64,000 nucleotides of DNA, from assembly GCF_000327485.1 (NCBI RefSeq), contig NC_019943.1, forward strand, positions 2,108,001 through 2,172,000, in the 5' to 3' direction. Both the position numbers and the translations under genes were made by a program. Under the pieces are notes generated by a model. It did no database searches and was not told the origin of the DNA. It worked only from the letters and a program-made list of their open reading frames with translations. This document shows, one piece after another, positions 26,577 through 33,772 of the stretch. Each line of letters begins with the position of its first letter. Position 1 is the first letter of the stretch. This DNA is from Methanoregula formicica SMSP. Lineage in GTDB: Archaea; Halobacteriota; Methanomicrobia; Methanomicrobiales; Methanospirillaceae.

Positions 26577-27349
26577 GAATCCCTCCGTTGTTCATTCGTT
26601 TTCCATCCGTATGAGATGACGCCTTTTGGGCATGCGTCGGCGCAGCTGGCGCAGAGGATACAGTCGGCATTTTCCATCTCATCCTTCCGGACCATGCCAT
26701 TCACGTCAAGGCCCATCGGGCATGCCTTCGAGCACTTCTGGCAGTCGATACAGCGCGATGCGTCTGCAGAGAGACCCAGCGCCGGCCAGTGGATCAGGTT
26801 CCGGATCTTCCGCCCTGCTACCATGATACCGGCTATCGGGCAGAAGACATGGCAGGTCCCGCGCTTTCCGGTGATGAACGCGATGATGATGATGAACAGG
26901 AAGATTATACCCACCATCATCAGGACCTGGACCGACGAGATCGAGATGCCGTTCACGGTGCCGTAGATGGGGTCCACCGAACGGATCCCGCCGGCCTGGA
27001 AAAAGGCGAGCGCGAGCATGCCCAGCCAGATGGCGGTGATGCCGTACTTGATCCAGTTGCGCCAGCCTTCCTTCACGGTATGCTTAATGACCGGCGAACA
27101 GATCTCCTGCCATGCCCCCATCGGGCAGAGCCAGCCGCACCAGAGCCGGGCAACGACAAGCGAGAGGAGGAAGAGCGCAATGTACAGCAGCAGGCTGCCC
27201 GTTGCCACGCCTTCCCCGGCACCCATCATGACGATGATGGGCGAGATGTAGAAGATAGTGACCGGGATTAAGATAAAGGACAGGATCAGGATCCACTTCC
27301 GGATGTTCTGGCGTGACGATGCTTGTTTGGTTTCTGGTTTTTCCGTCAT
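26573..27349 (-). CDS. NapH-like membrane-bound polyferredoxin
   Basis: A 258-residue membrane iron-sulfur protein. It has about four membrane helices. CGWLC at Cys71/Cys75 and TCHVFC at Cys166/Cys170 follow membrane segments, as in NapH/PceC/NosR-type proteins. Two 4Fe-4S motifs lie at the C-terminus: Cys200, 203, 206 and 210 (CIDCQKCSKAC) and Cys230, 233, 236 and 240 (CILCASCADAC). Such proteins move electrons between the membrane and soluble redox partners. It sits between the flavodoxin-ferredoxin fusions (14 bases upstream) and the four-helix protein (4-base overlap), and could be the membrane exit or entry point of the chain. Confidence 0.88.
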   Translation of the reverse strand: MTEKPETKQASSRQNIRKWILILSFILIPVTIFYISPIIVMMGAGEGVATGSLLLYIALFLLSLVVARLWCGWLCPMGAWQEICSPVIKHTVKEGWRNWIKYGITAIWLGMLALAFFQAGGIRSVDPIYGTVNGISISSVQVLMMVGIIFLFIIIIAFITGKRGTCHVFCPIAGIMVAGRKIRNLIHWPALGLSADASRCIDCQKCSKACPMGLDVNGMVRKDEMENADCILCASCADACPKGVISYGWKTNEQRRDS

Positions 27350-27363
27350 GGTAATTTTCTCAG

Positions 27364-28176
27364 TCAGGGTTGGTTTTCCAGCGCTTCCCCGCGCTGGGCT
27401 TTCATATCCGCGATCTTCAGGTCAGGGTGCCGGTACCTGCCCCGGTTCTTTGTCTTCTCTGTCCATTGGATTGCTTTTGCCGGGCAGAGGTTCAGGCAGG
27501 CCATGCAGAGCTCGCAGTGGTGCTGCCACTGCGGTTTCTCGTCCACCATCTCGATGTTCCTGACCGGGCAGACCCGCGAGCAGGTGCCGCAGTGCGTGCA
27601 TTTCTCATCGGAGACGAACTGCCGGTCCGCCTCGTGGAGCTGCCGCATGAACCCGTCATACATCAGCCGTTTCAGGAGCGACGAGAAAGGGGCAAACCCC
27701 GGCCGTACCGTGATGCCCTTCTGGACTTTACCGGCAATGTCCTGAACCTTTTTATCCGCGGCAGAAAGGGCTTTCTCCAACTTTCCCCCCTCAGCCGGGG
27801 AATAGAGTGGGACAAAGTTCCCGACCATCCGCACAACCCACGCTGCATCGAATGGCCGGCCATTCTTCTTCTCAGCGATAGCGTTTGCCTGGAGGAGGGC
27901 CGATGCCCCAATCCCGCCCAGGGTCAGGACGCAGAAGGTGTAGCCTGCCTTTTTGAGGTCGAGCCTTCCTAAAAATCCCACGACAATCGCGGGAAGACCG
28001 AAGTCATACACCGGGGCGACTATGCCGACACGGTCAGCGGCCGGGACAATGTCCCCACGGATGTCCTTCTGCGATGCAATCGGCACAAGCTCGCAGTCTC
28101 CGAGGATTGTGGCTATCGTTCTTGCAGCGGCAAGCGAGTTGCCGGTACCGGTGAAGTAATAGATGATTGTCTTCAT
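27364..28176 (-). CDS. EFR1-type flavodoxin-ferredoxin fusion protein (second copy)
   Basis: A 270-residue protein from ATG 28176, which overlaps the upstream gene by 4 bases; a frame to 28314 is open but internal to that gene. The flavodoxin part opens with IIYYFTGTGNSLAAART, in which TGTGNS is the FMN-phosphate loop. The C-terminal 80 residues carry two 4Fe-4S motifs, CTHCGTCSRVCP and CELCMACLNLCP. This is the EFR1 architecture, combining FMN and two clusters in one soluble chain. It is clearly a paralogue of the preceding gene. Partners are probably the membrane polyferredoxin and radical SAM protein downstream. Confidence 0.9.
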   Translation of the reverse strand: MKTIIYYFTGTGNSLAAARTIATILGDCELVPIASQKDIRGDIVPAADRVGIVAPVYDFGLPAIVVGFLGRLDLKKAGYTFCVLTLGGIGASALLQANAIAEKKNGRPFDAAWVVRMVGNFVPLYSPAEGGKLEKALSAADKKVQDIAGKVQKGITVRPGFAPFSSLLKRLMYDGFMRQLHEADRQFVSDEKCTHCGTCSRVCPVRNIEMVDEKPQWQHHCELCMACLNLCPAKAIQWTEKTKNRGRYRHPDLKIADMKAQRGEALENQP

Positions 28177-28976
28177 GGTGATTCTCCCCGCAGGTTTTTC
28201 AGGTCGGCAATCGTGACATCCGGATTCCGGTACCGCCCCCACGATTCCGTCTTTGGCCCTGCCTGGATTGCCTGCACCGGGCAGGTATGGATGCAGCCGC
28301 AACAGAGCTCGCACCGGTGTTTCCAGACTGGCCGGTCATTGACCAGTTCGATATTGTTCGAGGGGCAGATGGCAACGCAGGTCCCGCAGGCCGTACACTT
28401 TTCCGTTACGGTGAATTTTTTATCTCCTTCACGAACATGGGACCTGAAATAAGGATACGCGAGAGAATACAGCACGCGGTTGATGAGGGATGAGGGAAGA
28501 GTGCGTTTCTCGCACCGTCCGACAGCTCCCGCAATGTCTCCGATTACGCCATCCGCTTTTTGTAAGATCTCCCGCTGTTTCTCAATCGCCAGAGGTTCGT
28601 ACATCAGGATATAATTCCCGGGCATGGCAAGCCCGAATCCCGCGTCAAGCCCCCGTCCCTGCCGCTCCCGCAGGATGATGTCAAGCTGCCGGAGTGCGGC
28701 TGACTCCCCGCCCCCACCATGGGTCATGACACAGAAGACGTATTGTGTTGCTGCAAGGTCCATGCGCCTGGCAAATGAGGTCACCATGACGGGCAGACCG
28801 TAGAAATAGACCGGGGCGACAATACCAATACGTTCAGCAGCGGGTACGATCTCGCCTGAAGTATCCTGAAGCGATGCGATCGGCACGAGCTCGGTCTCTC
28901 CCAGTGCCGCCGCGATCTTTTTTGCCGCGGCAAGCGAGTTGCCGGTGCCGGTGAAGTAATAGAGGACCGTCTTCAT
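28173..28976 (-). CDS. EFR1-type flavodoxin-ferredoxin fusion protein (first copy)
   Basis: A 267-residue protein with an N-terminal flavodoxin domain (VLYYFTGTGNSLAAAKK) and a C-terminal ferredoxin domain with CTACGTCVAICP and CELCCGCIHTCP. The second cluster motif has an extra adjacent cysteine, which the second copy lacks. It overlaps both neighbours by 4 bases. The two copies keep the same domain order and spacing but differ in many positions, suggesting an old duplication with separate electron partners. Physiological role inferred: FMN/FeS electron relay in a methanogen, where such fusions can replace separate ferredoxin and flavodoxin. Confidence 0.9.
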   Translation of the reverse strand: MKTVLYYFTGTGNSLAAAKKIAAALGETELVPIASLQDTSGEIVPAAERIGIVAPVYFYGLPVMVTSFARRMDLAATQYVFCVMTHGGGGESAALRQLDIILRERQGRGLDAGFGLAMPGNYILMYEPLAIEKQREILQKADGVIGDIAGAVGRCEKRTLPSSLINRVLYSLAYPYFRSHVREGDKKFTVTEKCTACGTCVAICPSNNIELVNDRPVWKHRCELCCGCIHTCPVQAIQAGPKTESWGRYRNPDVTIADLKNLRGESP

Positions 28977-29464
28977 GCTTTGTCTGCCTCCTCCTGTACT
29001 TTTGCGATAAGTGCGGCCACGAGTGTACCATCTTCAATCTCCTTTTTGCTCAGGGAGAACTGTCCGGTAATGATCATGCCTTTTGCCGCAAGGTCCTTTT
29101 CAAGGACCTGAAGTGTCGTGCCGGCTTTTTCCCCGCAGGTGGCAAAAATCACTGCCCGTTTTCCCCTGCATCCCGTGAGCGCGACAAGGGCTTTCCTGAT
29201 TGCCGGGACGGGTTTGCCGCCCCAGACAGGCGTCCCGATCACGACAAGATCAGATTCGGAGAGATCGATATTGTCCGGCTGAGATCCGGTATCCCGCACG
29301 TTCATGCCGGGCGAATGGCGGGCCATGAACGCAACAAACCGGGACAGGAGATCCTTTGACTGGATCTCGATGATCTCCCCCCCGCAGGCATTCCGGATCT
29401 GTTCAGCAATTCCATAGGTTGTTCCCGTATACGATGCACAGATAATTGTCAGGTTCATACTCAC
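28973..29464 (-). CDS. Flavodoxin family protein
   Basis: A 163-residue stand-alone flavodoxin-like protein. The phosphate loop is CASYTGTTYGIAEQI (residues 10-24), and the flavin-side loops are GTPVWGGKPVPAI and FATCGEKAG. The start is a GTG at 29464 overlapping the upstream stop; an ATG at 29458 would shorten it by two residues. Its GTPVWGGKP motif matches GTPVWAWKP in the flavodoxin half of the upstream ArsR fusion, so the two flavodoxins are related and could form a mixed pair. It overlaps the next gene by 4 bases. Confidence 0.88.
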   Translation of the reverse strand: MSMNLTIICASYTGTTYGIAEQIRNACGGEIIEIQSKDLLSRFVAFMARHSPGMNVRDTGSQPDNIDLSESDLVVIGTPVWGGKPVPAIRKALVALTGCRGKRAVIFATCGEKAGTTLQVLEKDLAAKGMIITGQFSLSKKEIEDGTLVAALIAKVQEEADKA

Positions 29465-30372
29465 ACGTCCGCATTCTCGCTGTTTCCTTCACCTGTTTCT
29501 CCGTCAGCCATGCCCCTGAGCGGGTTCGCCGCAATGATCTGCCGGAGCAGTTCCCCGCCGGCATCCGGGTTCTTCGCGTCATCCTGGTTAAGGCTGATCT
29601 CAGCCATAACTGTCACATCCCGCTCCTCCAGTGATTTCCTGAGGAGGGGAAGAGCCTCCCCGGGCTGGTTGATGCAGGTGGTAAAGACCACGGCCATCTT
29701 GCCCTCGCACCCACGGAGTGCCTGTACCGCGGCGTTGATGGCCGGTGCGGGCTTCCAGGCCCAGACCGGCGTCCCGATGATCAGGAGGTCATACCCGGAT
29801 ACATCGATCTCGCCCGGCTCGATCGGGTCACAGGCTCCTTTCCGGGAACGGACAACCCCTGTTGTGTACGCGGTGAAGGAAGAGTAGGGAGCCCGTGTCC
29901 GCACCTCGACAAGATCGCAGCCGCTCGCGTTCCGGATCCCTTCGGCAACCCGCCTTGTAACCCCTGAATATGAGTAGAAGACAACGCAGGCGCGGACCGG
30001 CCGGCCGGGCGTGGCTTTCCGCACCATCTCGCGGCTGCACTGCTGCATCACGCTTGCGTACATCAGCTCGAAACGGTTCCGGAACTCCATCATCCGTTCA
30101 CGGTTGACCGTGTAATAGACGTAGAACCCGTCCCGGCGCGACCCGACAAGTCCCTCGGCTTTCAGGGTCTTTAAATGCTGCGAGACCGCTGGCTGGGAGA
30201 TCTTCAGCCGGGCGGCAAGTTCGCTGACACCGAGCGTCCCACTCGTGTCCGTTGAAAGGATGTAAATGATCTGGAGCCTTGTTAAGTCACCGAGTGCCTT
30301 AAATGTCCCGGCCATCTGCGGGACGATCTCGCAGAGATTGTTGCACTCAGCGCACTTTTTGCAGGGCTCCAT
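29461..30372 (-). CDS. Cys4-ArsR-flavodoxin fusion regulator
   Basis: A 303-residue, three-part protein. Residues 1-14 carry CKKCAECNNLC (Cys4, 7, 10 and 14), a spacing that suits a 4Fe-4S cluster or metal site. Residues 20-105 are an ArsR winged helix: FKALGDLTRLQIIYIL, recognition helix SQPAVSQHLKTL, wing RRDGFYVYYTV. Residues about 125-285 are a flavodoxin: VVFYSYSGVTRRVAEGI as phosphate loop, LLIIGTPVWAWKPAPAI and FTTCINQPGEAL. It is the first gene of a seven-gene redox operon, and a 9+8+9 palindrome lies just before its ATG, so autoregulation is likely. A DNA-binding domain fused to a flavin domain and a cysteine cluster suggests direct redox sensing. The fusion is seen; the sensing role is inferred. 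Confidence 0.88.
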   Translation of the reverse strand: MEPCKKCAECNNLCEIVPQMAGTFKALGDLTRLQIIYILSTDTSGTLGVSELAARLKISQPAVSQHLKTLKAEGLVGSRRDGFYVYYTVNRERMMEFRNRFELMYASVMQQCSREMVRKATPGRPVRACVVFYSYSGVTRRVAEGIRNASGCDLVEVRTRAPYSSFTAYTTGVVRSRKGACDPIEPGEIDVSGYDLLIIGTPVWAWKPAPAINAAVQALRGCEGKMAVVFTTCINQPGEALPLLRKSLEERDVTVMAEISLNQDDAKNPDAGGELLRQIIAANPLRGMADGETGEGNSENADV

Positions 30373-30380
30373 AGAATCTG

Positions 30381-30406
30381 TATAAGTGTTTGCTTATACA
30401 CTTATA
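30381..30406. promoter_or_regulatory. Palindromic operator over the redox-operon promoter
   Basis: TATAAGTGT (30381-30389) and ACACTTATA (30398-30406) form a perfect 9-base inverted repeat with an 8-base spacer. A smaller ATAAG/CTTAT repeat is nested inside. The arms contain the TATA-like sequence of the leftward promoter, and the site begins nine bases before the ATG at 30372. ArsR-family repressors bind such dyads, so the product of the adjacent gene is the obvious candidate ligand; binding would block TBP. Confidence 0.7.
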
Positions 30407-30481
30407 TCTTTTTAGCTCTGCATCAGTTGTGCATGGCAGCACCTGCGGTCTTCGTGCAATACCGGAACAGAAAAAGAGGGA

Positions 30482-30676
30482 TCAGTATTTGGGACTGATC
30501 TTGTGGAGTTTTGGATCGATCTTGTACGCGATCGGCCGGTCGAGCAGGTCAAGTACATTCACTTTCTGGTCGATCAAATCCTGGTAATTGAAGTTCTCGG
30601 ACTTTATTGAACTTCCCTCCCCCCACATGACCACGATTCCTTCCGGTACCTTCTTGCTTGCTACGATGTCTGGCAT
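30482..30676 (-). CDS. Small hypothetical protein
   Basis: A 64-residue frame from ATG 30676 to a TGA. Codon use is typical of coding sequence in this window, and the product has a normal mix of residues (MPDIVASKKVPEGIVVMWGE at the start, ending KIDPKLHKISPKY). No signal peptide, cysteine motif or membrane helix is present. I do not recognise it. It sits between the redox-operon promoter and a GyrI-like gene and has no clear ribosome binding site. It could be a genuine small protein or a fragment of a larger gene. Confidence 0.45.
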   Translation of the reverse strand: MPDIVASKKVPEGIVVMWGEGSSIKSENFNYQDLIDQKVNVLDLLDRPIAYKIDPKLHKISPKY

Positions 30677-30759
30677 ACACTGCGATGGAAGGGACGGGTA
30701 ATGAATGTTACGACCTTACCAACAACAGTACCCCTGCCACCTGCGATCTTCTGGAGGGA

Positions 30760-31239
30760 TCACGCGACAGGAATGTAGATCTCCGTCAGGATCTCTTCCG
30801 GAGGGACTTCCTGCGGATCATTGGGATAGATCTCGCGAATCGGGCCGCTGATCGTCAGTCCTCTTTTTTCTATCCATGCGAATGCGGAAAGGTATGTGGA
30901 TTCGCAGGATTCGTAGGGGCCCTTGTGCGTGACATGAACCATCGTTCCTCCGGGCAACGTGTACCGCCGGATATCCCCGCTTCCGGACGCAGGGCCGGCC
31001 ACTGGCCAGGCAACCTCAACCCGGGCAGTACCGTTTGCATCTGCCGCTTGTACCGCTTCCGGAGAGCATTCATGGCAGTTGAAGACGGGCGGGCCGGCGA
31101 TGGGGATCTTCTGTTCCATCATGTAACTGAGCACCTTCATCAGGAGCTCCGGGATAAGGGCATAGGTCCCGGACTTCTCGGTCCCCAGGACATCCATGGG
31201 AGGTATCTCAACAATAGCAACTTTTCCAGTTTCTGGCAT
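30760..31239 (-). CDS. GyrI-like small-molecule-binding domain protein
   Basis: A 159-residue protein from ATG 31239; a TTG at 31260 would add seven residues. It has the stand-alone effector-binding (GyrI/AraC-effector, SOUL-like) repeat pattern: KVAIVEIPPMDVLGTEKSG at the start, ELLMKVLSYMMEQKIPIAGPP, the HVTHKGPYE motif, TYLSAFAWIEKRGL, and the family ending EILTEIYIPV. Such domains bind hydrophobic or cationic ligands in a cleft, and some hydrolyse small molecules. No DNA-binding domain is attached. A TGATAATACT box lies about 25-30 bases upstream of the chosen start. Confidence 0.82.
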   Translation of the reverse strand: MPETGKVAIVEIPPMDVLGTEKSGTYALIPELLMKVLSYMMEQKIPIAGPPVFNCHECSPEAVQAADANGTARVEVAWPVAGPASGSGDIRRYTLPGGTMVHVTHKGPYESCESTYLSAFAWIEKRGLTISGPIREIYPNDPQEVPPEEILTEIYIPVA

Positions 31240-31358
31240 ACAGGAGAATCCTGTTTTCAAGTATTATCACTATGGCATGCAGGATGTGAAAATGAAGGGG
31301 TGTGGCACCGGGCGGACCGTGAAAAATGTTGCCACCCGTCGAAACGATTACGGAAAAA

Positions 31359-32651
31359 TCAGATGGGTTTATAGTGGCCCCACTTGCCGAGGGCCTCTTT
31401 GAGCTCTTTTGCCTTCTTTGCCTTCTCCTCAAGGGATACTCCTTCCTGCCATGCCTCCATTGCCTGCATGGTCGCCTTCGCGCCGGCCCTTGTCCCCTTC
31501 GGGTGGCCGTGGATCCCGCCGGAGACGAGCAGGACCATCTCGGGGCCGTAGATATCCATCACGTCCGGCACCAGGCCCGGATGCAGGCCGCCTGACGAGA
31601 CCGGGAACGCTGATTTGATCTTGCCCCAGTCCTGTTCGAGCAGCATTCCCTCAACTGCCGCGGTCTTCTTTTCGCGCAGCAGGTTCGCGAGCGCGAGCGA
31701 CTCCTTGCGGGAGCCGGTCAGCTTCCCGACCGCGGTACCGGTGTGGATCTGTGAGACCCCGATAAGCCGCATGATCTTTGCCAGGAACTGCATGCTGATC
31801 CCATGCTTCCGGTTCCGGTCGAGCGCAGCATGCATGGCGCGGTGGGCGTGGATGGCAAGGCCGAGATCAGAACAGTAGTCCCGCATGGTCATGACAGCCG
31901 CGGTACCGGCAACCACGACATCGATCATGCAGTAGTTCCAGCCATTAGCAGCAAGGAGGTCGGCCCGCTTCTTCATTGTTTCGACGTCGGCTGTTATATT
32001 TAAGAACGCGGACTTCTTCTCACCGGTCTCTTTTTCCGCCTTGTCCCGGAGTTTTGTCATATACTTCACCCGGTCCTCGAATTTGTTGAACGAGGTGGAG
32101 GTGAGGTTCTCGTCATCCTTGACGAAATCGAAGCCGCCCATCCAGGTCTCGTACCCGATATCGGCATGCTCCTTTGCCGAGAACCCGATCTTCGGCTTGG
32201 GCACAGCGCCGGTGAGGGGGCGCTTTTGTATCCCCATCATCTTCCGGATCCCGTCGTTCCCGAAGTGCGGGCCCTGGAAATGCTTCAGGTATGCCGGGGG
32301 AAGCGCGACATCGATAAGGCGCAGGTTCCTCACCGCTTTCATCCCGAAGATGTTGCCCGCGATCCCGCTCATCAGCTGGACCGTGTTGCCCTCTTCCCAG
32401 AGCTCGATGGGATATGCGATCTTCACGACATTTCCCTCAATGTGGAACGCCGTTGCCTGCAGGGCCTTCATCCGGGGGGGCATGGAGAAGAGCGTTGTCC
32501 ACGTGCCGGTCGAACTCTCTGATGCGATCCGGCCGGCGGCTTCCCTGCCGCTGACACCCGCCGCGGGCTCGAAATAGAAGAGGCAGACGAGGTCATCTTT
32601 TGCCGGTTCGTACTTCAGGTCAACGAATTCCTTGTACCAGTCAATCGCCAT
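31359..32651 (-). CDS. rbcL: Form III ribulose-1,5-bisphosphate carboxylase
   Basis: A 430-residue archaeal RuBisCO from ATG 32651 (AGGA upstream; a longer frame to 32855 has no family features). Catalytic positions are intact: Lys152 in PKPKIG (spinach K175), the carbamylated Lys178 in GGFDFVKDDEN (K201) with the metal-binding Asp/Glu next to it, loop 6 GTAVGKLTG (K334), and the phosphate loop SGGIHG. Form III enzymes act in AMP/nucleoside recycling or in the reductive hexulose phosphate cycle with phosphoribulokinase described in methanogens related to this one. None of the partner genes is nearby. The gene stands alone, with an A/T-rich promoter region at about 32670-32720. Confidence 0.95.
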   Translation of the reverse strand: MAIDWYKEFVDLKYEPAKDDLVCLFYFEPAAGVSGREAAGRIASESSTGTWTTLFSMPPRMKALQATAFHIEGNVVKIAYPIELWEEGNTVQLMSGIAGNIFGMKAVRNLRLIDVALPPAYLKHFQGPHFGNDGIRKMMGIQKRPLTGAVPKPKIGFSAKEHADIGYETWMGGFDFVKDDENLTSTSFNKFEDRVKYMTKLRDKAEKETGEKKSAFLNITADVETMKKRADLLAANGWNYCMIDVVVAGTAAVMTMRDYCSDLGLAIHAHRAMHAALDRNRKHGISMQFLAKIMRLIGVSQIHTGTAVGKLTGSRKESLALANLLREKKTAAVEGMLLEQDWGKIKSAFPVSSGGLHPGLVPDVMDIYGPEMVLLVSGGIHGHPKGTRAGAKATMQAMEAWQEGVSLEEKAKKAKELKEALGKWGHYKPI

Positions 32652-32765
32652 AGCAGTTCCTGTAATGTAGTAAAGGTTATCTTGGCTAAAAAAGGTGTAC
32701 AATAGAATAACATTCCCTGCCACCGCATTTGTGGCCGGTGTTACGCAGCATAACAAACGGCGGGT

Positions 32766-33620
32766 GTGAACAGCACCCGTGTTTTCCGGATCATGAAGAA
32801 CGAGGAGCATTCCGGCAGGATTCCGGCAGTCCTGGTCCACGGGTGGAACAGCCACCCGGGGATCTGGAACCGACTCTTGCCGCGGTTACAGGAAGCATTG
32901 ATACCTGCGTGGGTGTTTGACCATACCGGCCTTGCCGACAGGAGCATACCGGAGATCGCAGCCGCGATCGGGGATTTTGTTCAGGGCAAGCGGGATGAGA
33001 CCGGCTATTACGGGAACGTCGATGTTGTCTGCCATTCGGTCGGGACCTGCATTGCCCGCTATTACCTGGAGGTGATTGACGGGGAGAGGATGACTGCCCA
33101 CGTCCGGCAGCTCATCGGCCTTGGCCCGCCCAACAACGGCTCCGCCATGGCCGAACTCTTCTTTGACCCGGTACAGGGCGCAGAGATCATCAACCGGCTC
33201 ACGGGCGTATTCGTCCCCCCCGGATACGATCCCTCCTCTGACCGGATCGTGCACGATGTGCGGCCGGGAAGTGCGGTCATGCACAACCTCAGGAACGCAG
33301 GCATCCGCCAGGACATGGCCTACCATATCATCGTCACCGGAAATCCGGGGGAATCACCGGACTTCTTCCCCCTGTTCCACGGCGCAACCTGGGAGCGGGA
33401 AGAAGGCGGCAGGTATCGTCCCACCTTCCATGGCGACGGGCTTGTCACGCACAGCGAATCTGCCCTCCCGGGCATCTCGCTCGACATCATCACGGCAGGG
33501 CCCGGCACGGACGAGGAATCCCTGCCGCCCGGACAGTTCTGCCACATCCACCTGCCGCGAAACCCGGTGGTCATGGAACGCGTCCTTGGGTATCTCACGC
33601 TTCCGGCTGACCGTACCTGA
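32766..33620 (+). CDS. Alpha/beta hydrolase, lipase-like
   Basis: A 284-residue hydrolase (GTG at 32766; an ATG at 32793 is equally possible and removes nine residues). The oxyanion motif is VLVHGWNSHPGIW, and the nucleophile elbow is VCHSVGTC (C-H-S-V-G, Ser as nucleophile). A lipase-like LIGLGPPNNGSAM follows, and a C-terminal GDGLVTHSES holds the probable acid, with the catalytic His possibly in CHIHLPRNP. The LGPPNNGS stretch is typical of bacterial triacylglycerol lipases and PGAP1-like esterases. There is no signal peptide, so it is probably cytoplasmic. It is divergent from the RuBisCO gene with a gap of about 110 bases. Confidence 0.85.
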   Translation: MNSTRVFRIMKNEEHSGRIPAVLVHGWNSHPGIWNRLLPRLQEALIPAWVFDHTGLADRSIPEIAAAIGDFVQGKRDETGYYGNVDVVCHSVGTCIARYYLEVIDGERMTAHVRQLIGLGPPNNGSAMAELFFDPVQGAEIINRLTGVFVPPGYDPSSDRIVHDVRPGSAVMHNLRNAGIRQDMAYHIIVTGNPGESPDFFPLFHGATWEREEGGRYRPTFHGDGLVTHSESALPGISLDIITAGPGTDEESLPPGQFCHIHLPRNPVVMERVLGYLTLPADRT

Positions 33621-33772
33621 TCAGCCGGTATCGGCTTCCCGCCAGGGCTTGTGGGCGCTAACACGAGTGGATCATCGTAACCTCTTCCTGCCATTGCCCG
33701 GTTTGCCCGGATTCGTCCAAATTTTAATATACGATGATTGCTGGATTAGAAGTGTAGCGCCGGGAATTTGGT

